From: WRMS01 sp038562165
Lineage (GTDB): Bacteria > Bacillota > Peptococcia > DRI-13 > UBA5745
Length of the DNA: 64,000 bases
Assembly: GCA_038562165.1 (NCBI GenBank)
Contig: JBCFAO010000002.1
Location: forward strand, 62,001-126,000
Direction of reading: 5' to 3'
In this document: positions 1-8,857 of the stretch, piece after piece
Layout of the letters: the number at the start of each line of letters is the position of its first letter
Position numbering within the stretch: position 1 is the first letter of the stretch
Position numbers and translations under genes: made by a program
The notes under the pieces: generated by a model
Database searches by the model: none
What the model was told of the DNA's origin: nothing
What the model saw: the letters and a program-made list of their open reading frames with translations, nothing else

Positions 1-657
1 ATCAAATATATTGATGAGCAGTATAATTCCGAGCGCCTGACCAAAATTATGGAACATCTTACCGAGATGATCGGCGCCACGGTGCTTAGCATATCCAAGC
101 AGGATTACGATCCCCAGGGAGCCAGCGCCACCTTTTTGATCGCTGAGAAGTCCATGCTGCCCCGGGCTGCCGGCGATACCATTGTGGCCCACCTGGATAA
201 AAGCCACGCCACCGTCCATACTTATCCTGAGTACCATCCCGACAATTCTATTGCTACGTTCCGGGTAGACATCGACGTGGCTACCTGCGGCGAAATCACC
301 CCCCTCAGCACTTTGGATTATCTGATCGGCAGCTTCGATTCCGATATCATCACCATGGATTACCGGGTGCGGGGCTTTACCAGGACAGTAGAGGGCCAAA
401 AGCTCTATATGGATCATGATATCAAATCCATCCAGGATTATATCGAGGATGAGACCTTGAAGAAATATGACGCCATCGATGTCAATGTCTATCAGAACAA
501 TCTTTTTCACACAAAGATGCTGATCAAAGAGATTGATTTGCAAAACTATCTGTTTAATCAGGACGTCTATGAGCTGCCGCCGAAAACCCGTCTGGAGATC
601 ACCGAGTCTTTGCGGCGGGAGATGATTGAGATTTTTAGCGGCACCAATGTATTTTAA
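1..657 (+). CDS. speD: S-adenosylmethionine decarboxylase proenzyme, E. coli type (5' end outside window)
   Basis: This enzyme decarboxylates S-adenosylmethionine to supply the aminopropyl donor for spermidine synthase. The reading frame is open from base 1, so the gene starts upstream; by recollection of the 264-residue E. coli SpeD, roughly the first 40 residues are missing. The self-cleavage site is visible in LDKSHATVHTYPE, where the Ser after Lys should become the pyruvoyl group. DYRVRGFTR and the VNVYQNNLFHTKM block also fit the class I (bacterial, E. coli-like) family. It is the first visible gene of a polyamine operon and ends 22 bases before the decarboxylase gene. Confidence 0.95.
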   Translation: MKYIDEQYNSERLTKIMEHLTEMIGATVLSISKQDYDPQGASATFLIAEKSMLPRAAGDTIVAHLDKSHATVHTYPEYHPDNSIATFRVDIDVATCGEITPLSTLDYLIGSFDSDIITMDYRVRGFTRTVEGQKLYMDHDIKSIQDYIEDETLKKYDAIDVNVYQNNLFHTKMLIKEIDLQNYLFNQDVYELPPKTRLEITESLRREMIEIFSGTNVF

Positions 658-679
658 TGGCGACCAAAAGGAGGAGGCT

Positions 680-2128
680 ATGAACCAGGAGAGAGCCCCG
701 ATTTATGAGGCCTTGCTTCGTTTTAAGCGGATGAGAATCGTGCCTTTTGACGTGCCGGGCCACAAAAGAGGCAAGGGCAACAGGGAATTGACGGATTTCC
801 TGGGGGAAAGCTGCCTTTCTTTGGATGTTAATTCCATGAAACCTTTGGACAACCTTTGCCATCCCGTTTCCGTCATTAAGGAAGCGGAAGAATTGGCTGC
901 CGCCGCTTTTGGCGCCAGGCACGCTTTTTTTATGGTCAACGGCACCACCTCCGCCGTCCAGAGCATGATCCTCACCGCCTGCAAAAAAGGGGATAAGATT
1001 ATTCTGCCCCGCAATGTCCACCGCAGCGTTATCAATGCCATGATCCTTTGCGGCGCCATACCCGTTTACATGAACCCCCAGGTCAACCCCAAGCTGGGCA
1101 TTGCTTTAGGCATTGCCCCGGCGGAGGCGGAGCGGGCTATCCGGCAGCATCCCGACGCCAAGGCGGTGCTGATCAACAATCCCACTTATTACGGCATCTG
1201 CTCGGATTTGAAGGCCATTGTGGATTTGGCTCACCGCCACGGGATGCTGGCTTTAGTGGACGAGGCCCACGGCACCCATTTTTATTTCGGCAAGGGCTTG
1301 CCCGTTTCCGGCATGGCTGCCGGCGCCGATATGGCCGCCGTCAGTATGCACAAATCCGGCGGTTCCCTGACCCAAAGCTCCTTTCTCCTGATCGGCGGCG
1401 GATTAAGCGCCGGTTATACCCGGCAGATCATCAACCTGACCCAGACCACCAGCGGCTCTTATCTTTTGCTGTCCAGCCTGGATCTTTCCCGCAAAAATAT
1501 GGCTTTAAATGGTCAGGCTATTTTTGAGAAGGTTTGCGAGATGGCCAACTATACCCGGGAGGAAATCAACAAAATAGGGGACTATTACGCTTTTTCCCGG
1601 GAGATTATCGACGGCGCCTCGGTTTATGATTACGATATCACCAAGCTGTCGGTATATACCCTGGATGTAGGGTTAGCGGGCATTGAGGTTTACGATATTC
1701 TGCGGGATGAGTACGATATTCAGGTGGAGTTCGGCGATATCGGCAATTTCCTGGCCTATCTTTCTGTGGGGGACCGGCGGCAGGACTTGGAGCGGCTGGT
1801 CAGTGCCCTGGCAGAAATCCGCCGCCGCAAAAAACGGGATAAAACCGGTATGTTCAATACGGAATATCTGACGCCCCAGGTGGTGATTTCGCCTCAGGAA
1901 GCTTTTTATGCGGAAAAACGGGCCTTGCCTATAGAAGAAAGCGGCGGCCAAATCTGCAGCGAGTTTGTCATGTGCTATCCGCCGGGGATTCCCATTTTGG
2001 CTCCGGGGGAAAGAATCACCGACGATATATTGACCTACATCCGCTACGCCAAAGAAAAAGGCTGCTCCCTTACGGGGCCGGAGGATATGGACATTAAGTA
2101 CATCAACGTTTGTGTAGGCGGCAGTTGA
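680..2128 (+). CDS. speA: Orn/Lys/Arg decarboxylase, probably arginine decarboxylase
   Basis: This is a fold-type I PLP decarboxylase of the Orn/Lys/Arg family (about 482 residues). FDVPGHKRGKG lies near the N-terminus, DEAHGTHF near residue 194 gives the PLP aspartate, and SMHKSGG near residue 224 gives the Schiff-base lysine. A C-terminal Orn/Lys/Arg domain ends in PPGIPILAPGE. I start it at the ATG at 680, eight bases after AAGGAGGAGG, rather than at 626, which lies inside speD and has no ribosome site. Arginine specificity is inferred from the agmatinase gene in the same operon: arginine to agmatine to putrescine. Lysine or ornithine specificity cannot be excluded by eye. Confidence 0.9.
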   Translation: MNQERAPIYEALLRFKRMRIVPFDVPGHKRGKGNRELTDFLGESCLSLDVNSMKPLDNLCHPVSVIKEAEELAAAAFGARHAFFMVNGTTSAVQSMILTACKKGDKIILPRNVHRSVINAMILCGAIPVYMNPQVNPKLGIALGIAPAEAERAIRQHPDAKAVLINNPTYYGICSDLKAIVDLAHRHGMLALVDEAHGTHFYFGKGLPVSGMAAGADMAAVSMHKSGGSLTQSSFLLIGGGLSAGYTRQIINLTQTTSGSYLLLSSLDLSRKNMALNGQAIFEKVCEMANYTREEINKIGDYYAFSREIIDGASVYDYDITKLSVYTLDVGLAGIEVYDILRDEYDIQVEFGDIGNFLAYLSVGDRRQDLERLVSALAEIRRRKKRDKTGMFNTEYLTPQVVISPQEAFYAEKRALPIEESGGQICSEFVMCYPPGIPILAPGERITDDILTYIRYAKEKGCSLTGPEDMDIKYINVCVGGS

Positions 2129-2166
2129 GAAAGCCGGCAGGAGCGTAAAGGAGGCCAAGAGAAAGT

Positions 2167-3018
2167 ATGCAATTATGGTATACGGAACGCCATACTCCCT
2201 ATGTGGAGTTTTCCATTAAAGTGGACCGCCAAATTTACAGCGGTCAAAGCGAATTTCAGCGCATCGACGTCTTTGAATCCAAAGAATTCGGCCGCTTCCT
2301 GACCTTGGACGGCTTTATGATGCTGACGGAGAAAGATGAATTCATCTACCACGAAATGATGGTTCATGTTCCTATGGCCGTCTGTCCGGAGATCAAAAAT
2401 GTGCTGGTTATCGGCGCCGGCGACGGCGGCGTTATCCGGGAGTTATCCTATTACGAAGGCATAGAAAGCATCGATCTGGTGGAAATTGACGAGCTGGTGG
2501 TGGAGGTCTGCAAATTGCATCTGCCTCAGACGGCTTGCCGCTTCAATGACGAGAGGATTCAGTTTTATTTTGAGGACGGCTTAAAATATATCCGCCGCTA
2601 TGAGAATAAGTACGATCTGATCATTGTGGATTCCACGGACCCCTTCGGCCCCGGCGAGGGCTTGTTTACAAAGGAGTTTTACGGCAACTGCTATAAGGCC
2701 CTCACCGACAACGGCATCATGGTCAATCAGCATGAAAGCCCTTTTTATGCTAATGACGCCATTGCCATGCAGCGCTCCCACCAGCGGATTGTGGAGTCTT
2801 TCCCCATCAGCAAGGTTTATCAGGCCCACATTCCCACTTACCCGTCGGGCCATTGGCTTTTTGGCTTCGCCTCAAAAAAGCTCCACCCCATTCATGATAT
2901 TAAAGCTGCCCGCTGGAATGCTTTAGGCATCAAAACGAAATACTACAATACCCGGCTCCATGCCGGCGCCTTTGCCCTGCCCACCTATGTGGAAGATTTG
3001 CTGCGGGACGTGGAGTGA
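2167..3018 (+). CDS. speE: Spermidine synthase (polyamine aminopropyltransferase)
   Basis: This enzyme transfers the aminopropyl group from decarboxylated SAM to putrescine. The 283-residue product starts MQLWYTERHTP and has YHEMMVHVPM, the nucleotide-binding GAGDGG near residue 85, and DSTDPFGPGEGLFTKEF with the catalytic aspartate region. All are hallmarks of the SpeE family, and the length is normal. An AAAGGAGG site lies about 12 bases upstream of the ATG. It stands between the decarboxylase and agmatinase genes, so donor, acceptor and transferase are co-expressed. A true spermine or thermospermine synthase activity is possible, because the operon also encodes a second spermidine route. 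Confidence 0.95.
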   Translation: MQLWYTERHTPYVEFSIKVDRQIYSGQSEFQRIDVFESKEFGRFLTLDGFMMLTEKDEFIYHEMMVHVPMAVCPEIKNVLVIGAGDGGVIRELSYYEGIESIDLVEIDELVVEVCKLHLPQTACRFNDERIQFYFEDGLKYIRRYENKYDLIIVDSTDPFGPGEGLFTKEFYGNCYKALTDNGIMVNQHESPFYANDAIAMQRSHQRIVESFPISKVYQAHIPTYPSGHWLFGFASKKLHPIHDIKAARWNALGIKTKYYNTRLHAGAFALPTYVEDLLRDVE

Positions 3019-3024
3019 GGGATT

Positions 3025-3894
3025 ATGGAAAAGCAAAAGACTGTCATCAGGCAAAATATAGAGACTTTTTTAAGCTGCGATAAGCCCTATCAGGAGGCGG
3101 ATACCGTAATTTTCGGGGCCCCTTTTGATTCCACTACCTCCTACCGGCCGGGAACCCGTTTCGGCAGCCGGGCTATCCGGATGGAATCTTACGGCTTGGA
3201 ATCCTACAGCCCTTATCAGGACAAGGACCTGGAGGATATTGCCGTCTTTGACGGCGGTGACCTGGAGCTTAGCATTGGCCGGGTGGACCTGGCCTTGGAA
3301 ACCATCGAGGCTTATACAGCCCAGGTGTTGTCAGAGGGCAAACGGCCGGTAATGCTGGGCGGGGAGCATCTGGTGACCTTAGGTGCTATCCGGGCGGCGG
3401 CCAAAGCCTATCCGGAGCTGGCAGTGGTTCACTTTGACGCCCATGCCGACCTGCGCCAGGAGTACCTGGGAGCCACCCTTTCCCATGCCACGGTAATCCG
3501 CCGGGTTTGGGACATCCTGGGCGACGGCCGCATTCATCAGTTCGGCATCCGCTCGGGAGAACGCTCAGAGTTTCAGTGGGCGGCGGAGGGCCGGGTGGCT
3601 ATGCATAAATTCGGCTTGCAGGGTCTGGAAGAAACCATTGCGGCTCTGAAGGGCCGGCCCGTTTATTTTACTTTGGATCTGGATGTACTGGATCCCTCAG
3701 TTTTTCCCGGCACGGGTACGCCGGAACCGGGAGGCCTGTCCTTTATGGAGCTTTTGCAGGCTATATTCAAGTTAAAGGATTTAACGGTGATTGGCGCCGA
3801 TCTGGTGGAGCTGTCGCCGGTTTATGATCAAAGCGGCGTTTCCACGGCAGCAGCTTGCAAGCTGCTGCGGGAGTTGCTGTTAGCGATAAGCTGA
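3025..3894 (+). CDS. speB: Agmatinase
   Basis: This is a ureohydrolase that splits agmatine into putrescine and urea. The 289-residue product carries the binuclear manganese motifs GGEHLVT, VHFDAHADLR and LDLDVLDPS, each in the expected order, and the late ELSPVYD block. The ATG follows speE after six bases, so the genes are probably translationally linked. With the upstream decarboxylase it gives the putrescine branch. Arginase or another ureohydrolase is the main alternative, but agmatinase is favoured by the polyamine operon. Confidence 0.92.
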   Translation: MEKQKTVIRQNIETFLSCDKPYQEADTVIFGAPFDSTTSYRPGTRFGSRAIRMESYGLESYSPYQDKDLEDIAVFDGGDLELSIGRVDLALETIEAYTAQVLSEGKRPVMLGGEHLVTLGAIRAAAKAYPELAVVHFDAHADLRQEYLGATLSHATVIRRVWDILGDGRIHQFGIRSGERSEFQWAAEGRVAMHKFGLQGLEETIAALKGRPVYFTLDLDVLDPSVFPGTGTPEPGGLSFMELLQAIFKLKDLTVIGADLVELSPVYDQSGVSTAAACKLLRELLLAIS

Positions 3895-4018
3895 GGAAGA
3901 AAGCACAAATTTTGTACACCCGGCTGAGACTGAGGCAGCTTTTTCAGTGCCCCCGACCCAGCCTTTGGCTGAGGCGTTTTCCTCGCATTACAATATATTT
4001 TAAGAAAGGGGTTTTGTC
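3895..4018. other. Intergenic gap inside the polyamine operon
   Basis: This 124-base gap separates the SpeE-route genes from the carboxyspermidine-route genes. I see no clear terminator: GC-rich stretches around 3917-3980 could fold, but no T-run follows. A good AAGAAAGGGG ribosome site precedes the next ATG. An internal promoter here is possible but I cannot point to one. Confidence 0.35.
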
Positions 4019-5218
4019 ATGGGAAAAGCGTTGATCGTGGGCTGCGGCGGCGTAGCCGGTGTAGCTATCCACAAATGCTGCCAAAACAGCGAGGTTTTTG
4101 AGGAGATTTGCATTGCCAGCAGAACGAAGAGCAAGTGTGACGCTTTAAAAGCTCAGCTTGAAGGAGGCAAAACCAAGATTACTACGGCTCAGGTAGACGC
4201 CGATAATGTGGAGGAAATGGTGGCTCTTATTGAGGCTTTTAAACCCGATGTGGTTCTCAATCTGGCCCTGCCTTACCAAGATCTGACCATTATGGAGGCT
4301 TGCCTGGCCACCGGCGTCCACTATGTGGATACGGCTAACTATGAGCCGCCGGATACGGCGAAGTTTGAGTACAAATGGCAATGGGCCTACCGGGAGCGTT
4401 TTGAAAAGGCCGGTATTACCGCCCTCTTGGGCAGCGGCTTCGATCCCGGAGTTACCGGCGTTTTTACGGCTTACGCTCTGAAGCATCATTTTGATGAAAT
4501 TCATTACATCGATATTCTGGACTGCAACGGCGGCGACCACGGCTATCCCTTTGCCACCAACTTCAACCCGGAGATCAATATCCGGGAGGTTACCTCTAAA
4601 GGCCGCTATTGGGAAGAAGGCCGCTGGGTGGAGACGCAGCCCATGGAGATCAAGCGGGAATACGACTTTGAAGCCGTAGGCCAAAAGGACATGTACCTGC
4701 TTTACCATGAAGAGCTGGAGTCCCTGGTGCAAAATGTGCCCGGTCTCAAACGCATCCGCTTTTTCATGACCTTCGGCCAAAGCTATCTCACCCATCTGAA
4801 ATGCCTGGAGAATGTGGGTATGACTTCTATTGAGCCTATTGAATTTGAAGGCAAGCAGATCATTCCTCTGCAATTTCTCAAGGCCGTGCTGCCAGATCCC
4901 GCCAGCTTAGGTCCCAGAACGAAGGGTAAAACCAATATCGGTTGTATTTTCCAGGGTGTGAAAGACGGCAAGCCGAAAACCTATTACCTATATAACATTT
5001 GCGACCATGAGGAGTGCTACAAGGAAGTGGGCTCCCAGGCCATTTCCTACACCACCGGCGTACCGGCTATGATCGGCGCCATGCTGGTGATGCAGGGCCT
5101 GTGGCAGAAGCCCGGCGTCTATAATGTAGAGGAATTTGATCCCGATCCCTTCATGGAGGCTCTCAATAAATGGGGTCTGCCCTGGCAGGAAAGCTTTGCC
5201 CCTGAGCTGGTGGATTAA
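4019..5218 (+). CDS. Carboxyspermidine / carboxynorspermidine dehydrogenase
   Basis: This is a saccharopine dehydrogenase-like NAD(P)H enzyme of 399 residues. The family reductively condenses a diamine with L-aspartate beta-semialdehyde to give carboxy(nor)spermidine. The N-terminal Rossmann motif is ALIVGCGGVAG (residues 4-14), followed by FKPDVVLNLALPYQDL and GVHYVDTANYE, typical of the LYS1-like group. LGSGFDPGVTGVF and NGGDHGYPFATNFNP are strongly conserved in this subfamily. The stop overlaps the next start by one base (TAATG), so it is coupled to the decarboxylase. The putrescine made by SpeA/SpeB is the likely diamine substrate. Confidence 0.88.
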   Translation: MGKALIVGCGGVAGVAIHKCCQNSEVFEEICIASRTKSKCDALKAQLEGGKTKITTAQVDADNVEEMVALIEAFKPDVVLNLALPYQDLTIMEACLATGVHYVDTANYEPPDTAKFEYKWQWAYRERFEKAGITALLGSGFDPGVTGVFTAYALKHHFDEIHYIDILDCNGGDHGYPFATNFNPEINIREVTSKGRYWEEGRWVETQPMEIKREYDFEAVGQKDMYLLYHEELESLVQNVPGLKRIRFFMTFGQSYLTHLKCLENVGMTSIEPIEFEGKQIIPLQFLKAVLPDPASLGPRTKGKTNIGCIFQGVKDGKPKTYYLYNICDHEECYKEVGSQAISYTTGVPAMIGAMLVMQGLWQKPGVYNVEEFDPDPFMEALNKWGLPWQESFAPELVD

Positions 5219-6393
5219 TGGGGCAGCGGAAGCTAACGGAGGGGCTGCGGGGGCTGAAGCTGGCAGACCAGGTGGGCAAGCTGCCTAGCCCTTGCTATGT
5301 GGTGGATGAGGCTCTGCTGATTCGCAATCTGGAGATTCTGCAGGATATCAGCCGGCGGACAGGAGCGAAAATTTTGCTGGCCCAAAAAGCCTTCTCCATG
5401 TTCGCCCTCTATCCCTTAATTGGCCGCTACCTTCATGGCGCCACTGCCAGCGGCCTTTATGAGGCCAAGCTGGCCTTTGAAGAGATGGGCAAAGAAAACC
5501 ACATTTTTTCGCCGGCTTATCTGGAGGGGGAATTTGAGGAGATTCTCAGGGTCTGCGATCACATTGTCTTCAACTCCTTCCGGCAATGGCTAAAATTTAA
5601 AGACAAGGCCCTGGCAGCCGGCAAGGAATGCGGCCTCCGCATCAATCCGGAGTTTTCCACCGGCAGTCATGCCATTTACGATCCCTGTTCCCCCGGCTCC
5701 CGGCTGGGCATTACCCGGCAGGCTTTTCAGCCCCAACACCTGGAAGGCGTCAGTGGTTTGCATTTTCATACCTTGTGCGAGCAAGGGGCGGAGCCCCTGA
5801 TTGCTACGGTGGCGGCAGTGGAAGAAAAATTCGGCCCCTGGCTTAAAGGCATGAAATGGCTGAACCTGGGGGGCGGCCACCATATCACCCGGGCGGGATA
5901 CGACAGAGAAGCCCTGATCCGTTGTATTCAGGGCTTGCAGGATAAATACGGCCTTGATATTTACTTGGAACCGGGGGAGGCCGTGGTATTGGACGCCGGC
6001 TTCTTTGTCAGCACCGTGCTGGAGCTGGTGGACAACAGCGGTATCACCAATGCTATTTTGGATGGCTCCGCCGCCTGCCATATGCCGGATGTGTTGGAGA
6101 TGCCTTACCGGCCGGAAATCATCGGCGCCGCTTTGCCGGGGGAAAAGGCTTATACCTACCGCCTGGGCGGGCCTACTTGCCTGGCGGGAGATATCATTGG
6201 CGATTACTCCTTTGACCAGCCTTTGCAGGAAGGGGACAGGCTGGTATTCTGCGACATGGCCCATTACACCATGGTCAAGAACAACACCTTCAACGGCATG
6301 GCCCTGCCGGCCATCGTTTTGCAAGAAGCGGGCGGCGGCCACCGCATCCTGCGGCAGTTTTGCTATGAGGATTTTAAAGGCCGGTTGTCGTAG
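5218..6393 (+). CDS. nspC: Carboxynorspermidine / carboxyspermidine decarboxylase
   Basis: This is a fold-type III (alanine racemase-like) PLP decarboxylase of 391 residues that removes the carboxyl group from carboxy(nor)spermidine. LPSPCYVVDEALL opens the barrel domain, AKILLAQKAFSM carries the PLP lysine, and GLHFHTLCEQGAEPL, NLGGGHHITR and LEPGEAVV follow in family order. CDMAHYTMVKNNTFNG near the C-terminus is characteristic of this clade rather than of DAP or ornithine decarboxylase. It is the last gene of the polyamine operon and is followed by a rho-independent terminator. Confidence 0.9.
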   Translation: MGQRKLTEGLRGLKLADQVGKLPSPCYVVDEALLIRNLEILQDISRRTGAKILLAQKAFSMFALYPLIGRYLHGATASGLYEAKLAFEEMGKENHIFSPAYLEGEFEEILRVCDHIVFNSFRQWLKFKDKALAAGKECGLRINPEFSTGSHAIYDPCSPGSRLGITRQAFQPQHLEGVSGLHFHTLCEQGAEPLIATVAAVEEKFGPWLKGMKWLNLGGGHHITRAGYDREALIRCIQGLQDKYGLDIYLEPGEAVVLDAGFFVSTVLELVDNSGITNAILDGSAACHMPDVLEMPYRPEIIGAALPGEKAYTYRLGGPTCLAGDIIGDYSFDQPLQEGDRLVFCDMAHYTMVKNNTFNGMALPAIVLQEAGGGHRILRQFCYEDFKGRLS

Positions 6394-6437
6394 AAGGGAA
6401 GAAGATTAAAAGGTTGATATTGTACAGAAGCAAAGAC

Positions 6438-6480
6438 AGCGGCAGCAAAAGCCATTAGGGCGATTGTTGCCGCTTTTTTT
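6438..6480 (+). terminator. Terminator of the polyamine operon
   Basis: AGCGGCAGCAA (6438-6448) pairs with TTGTTGCCGCT (6464-6474), followed by a T-run. The T-run touches the stop codon of the convergent ybjQ-like gene. Confidence 0.85.
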
Positions 6481-6799
6481 ATTCGACGACTACAGCCGTG
6501 CCGGAAACGGTGACCATCAGCATATTGTTCCCTGTGCCGAGGACTTCATAATCGATATCAACGCCCACAACGGCGTTGGCGCCCATTTTCTCAGCCCTTT
6601 GCTGCATCTCCTGCAAGGCGTTATCACGGGCTTCTATCAATTCGCCCTCATAGCTTGCGGAACGTCCCCCAAAGAAATTGGTAAGCCCTGCGGCAAAATC
6701 CTTGACGAAATCAACACCGCTGATGACTTCTCCCACAACGATGCCTTTGTACGCTTTGATGGCTTTGCCTTCAATGGAAGGGGTTGTTGTTATAATCAT
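6479..6799 (-). CDS. YbjQ/UPF0145 family protein (heavy-metal-binding domain)
   Basis: This is a 106-residue member of the YbjQ (UPF0145, DUF74) family, whose function is unknown; some annotations call it a putative heavy-metal-binding domain. It begins MIITTTPSIEGK and has the typical YKGIVVGEVISG and GANAVVGVDIDYEVLG blocks. I use the second ATG at 6799, because AAGGAG sits eight bases before it but only two bases before the ATG at 6805. It is a single gene, convergent with the polyamine operon. A group II intron is inserted about 65 bases upstream of its start and may have displaced its promoter. Confidence 0.85.
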   Translation of the reverse strand: MIITTTPSIEGKAIKAYKGIVVGEVISGVDFVKDFAAGLTNFFGGRSASYEGELIEARDNALQEMQQRAEKMGANAVVGVDIDYEVLGTGNNMLMVTVSGTAVVVE

Positions 6800-6870
6800 A
6801 GACATTTCTCCTTTGATTTGATGGGACTATTATATCACGGCGTGAGAAAAGGGAGCAAAATTTTCGGTTG

Positions 6871-8827
6871 GTGCGAGCTGTCAGTACAGCGCGCTTAGAT
6901 ATAAATAAGCACGTGGGTATTGCCCTTGAGGATGGAAGTCCTCATTGGTAAACTCCCGTGACCCAGCAGGGAAACCCTGCCCGGTAAAGCCTAGCCAGCA
7001 GCCGGTAGCCACCCATTGGGCCGAAAGCGGTAACGCCAAGGTTAAGCGTATGGGGGCGAGTCCATCGAGCCGTAAGGAAACTGAACCGATTGAGCCACGA
7101 AAGGAATAAAACGAGAGTGCCGATGCAGTCAACCGTGTAGCAGGCAGAAGCGATACGACCGCCAAGGCAAGGGCGTATTGCACTCTCCGGGGTCAAAGAG
7201 GATGGCGAGGAGGAACGAGAAGGGAAGCAGGGGGACAGATGAGACCCTGCAGGAGCCGCGACGGCGGAACGGCGTACAAGCGCAGACACGTAAGGAAACC
7301 GGAGAGCCTGCAGGGAGTCGGATACGTCCATAGTACTGAAGAGGCCTGGTAACGCGGGTGGAGGGAAGGGGCGTACGAAGCGTCGATCTCGGAAAGGAAG
7401 TAAGGATGCAGACAGGAGCTGAAGAACATTGTTAGCGGAAATGAAGGGAATAAGTGAACAGGTAAACAGACACGCGGGACAAAAAGCCCAAAACCTGGCG
7501 AGCAGCATCAACGTGGAGGTGCTCTACGCCATCCATCTGGAGATGGATGGAAGGAAGGCCCCCGGCATAGATGGAGTGAGAAAGGAAGAGTATGCGGTAG
7601 GTATCGAGACGAAGCTGGAGGCTCTGGTGAGCCGCATGCGACGAGAGGCCTACCGGCCCCAAGCAAGCCGTCGGGTGTACATCGACAAGCCGGGAAGCAC
7701 AACGAAACGGCCCCTGGGTATATCCTGTTACGAGGACAAACTGGTGGAAAGAGCGGTAGCGGAGTTACTGGAGATCGTGTACGAGCCAAAGTTCAAAGAC
7801 TTCTCGTACGGATTCCGGCCGGGAAGGAACGGTCACCAAGCGGTGAAGAAGGTGATCGAGGAAATCCAGAGCCACAAAGTGAATTATGTGGTGGAGGCAG
7901 ACATACGGTCCTTCTTCGACACGCTGAACCACGAATGGCTGACGAAGTTCCTGGAACACGACATAGCGGACCGAAAATTCATGGGGATAATCCAAAGGCA
8001 ACTCAAGGCAGGAATCCTGGAAGAGGGAAAGTATCTGGACAGCGAAGCAGGGACACCGCAGGGAGGAAGCGCTAGCGCGATACTGGCGAACGTGTACCTG
8101 CACTACGTGCTGGACGTGTGGTTTGAAGCAGCCGTGCAGAAAGAACGGTACAGAGGAGAGGCGTATCTGACGAGATATGCCGATGACTTTGTGGCCTGCT
8201 TTCAGCACAAAGAAGATGCGGAAAAGTTCTACGAAGCCCTTGGCGAACGAATGGAGAAGTTCGGCCTGGCGCTGGCGCCGGAGAAGACACGAATCCTAGA
8301 GTTCGGGAGGTATGCAGAGGAGAACCGGAACAACAGAGGACAAGGAAAACCGGAGACGTTCAACTTCCTGGGATTCACGTTTTATGGAGGAAAAGACCGC
8401 AGCTATGGCAGCTACCGGGTAAAAGTAAAGTCGGATCGGAAGAAGAGCAAGGCGAAGCTGAAGAAAATGAAAATCTGGCTGGAGGAGAACCGGAACAAAC
8501 TGGATGTGACGGGGCTAATCGCCAGGATAAACCGAAGCCTGCAAGGCTATTACAATTACTACGCCGTGAGCGGAAACCTCCGCCAGGTGTCAGCCTTTCG
8601 GCACCATGTGGAGGGGCTCTTGAAGAAGAACCTAAACCAGCGTAGCCAGCGTAAAAGCTACAACTGGACGGAATTCAGCGAGCTGCTAAAGAGACTACCG
8701 ATTGTCCGCCCCAAACTAAAGCATTGTCTGTATACCTAACTCACCCAATGACGCCCGGGGAGCCGGATGCCTTAATAGGGCACGTCCGGTTCTGAGGAGG
8801 GAGGTTGGGGGCAACCCCAACGCCTAC
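6871..8827 (+). mobile_element. Group II intron (complete, with maturase ORF)
   Basis: The element begins with GTGCG at 6871, the group II 5' consensus. It contains a reverse transcriptase/maturase gene and ends with a recognisable domain V (GAGCCGGATG ... CACGTCCGGTTC, about 8760-8794). Domain VI follows as a GGTTGGGG/CCCCAAC hairpin, with an end at CCTAC near 8827. The 3' boundary is estimated from the AY consensus. The intron lies between two minus-strand genes and interrupts no coding region that I can see. The non-coding part from 6871 to 7428 should hold ribozyme domains I to IV. Confidence 0.85.
7429..8739 (+). CDS. ltrA: Group II intron reverse transcriptase/maturase
   Basis: This protein of about 436 residues has an N-terminal RT-0 region, KAPGIDGVRKEEY, palm-finger motifs including YGFRPGRNGHQAV and SEAGTPQGGSASAILANVYL, and the catalytic YADD near residue 248. 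The C-terminal maturase (domain X) contains RINRSLQGYYNYYAVSG. There is no HNH endonuclease domain, so mobility would be endonuclease-independent. The start is TTG at 7429 behind AGGAGC, or ATG at 7441. The frame is intact, so the intron may still be active. It assists splicing and retrohoming of the surrounding intron RNA. Confidence 0.93.
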   Translation: MLAEMKGISEQVNRHAGQKAQNLASSINVEVLYAIHLEMDGRKAPGIDGVRKEEYAVGIETKLEALVSRMRREAYRPQASRRVYIDKPGSTTKRPLGISCYEDKLVERAVAELLEIVYEPKFKDFSYGFRPGRNGHQAVKKVIEEIQSHKVNYVVEADIRSFFDTLNHEWLTKFLEHDIADRKFMGIIQRQLKAGILEEGKYLDSEAGTPQGGSASAILANVYLHYVLDVWFEAAVQKERYRGEAYLTRYADDFVACFQHKEDAEKFYEALGERMEKFGLALAPEKTRILEFGRYAEENRNNRGQGKPETFNFLGFTFYGGKDRSYGSYRVKVKSDRKKSKAKLKKMKIWLEENRNKLDVTGLIARINRSLQGYYNYYAVSGNLRQVSAFRHHVEGLLKKNLNQRSQRKSYNWTEFSELLKRLPIVRPKLKHCLYT

Positions 8828-8857
8828 TTCACTGCGCAGCCGCCCCGGCAGTGCCAT

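Noticed and set aside
7193..8290. Several minus-strand frames opposite the group II intron
   Set aside because: They are shadows of the ribozyme and reverse transcriptase; none has a ribosome site or motif.
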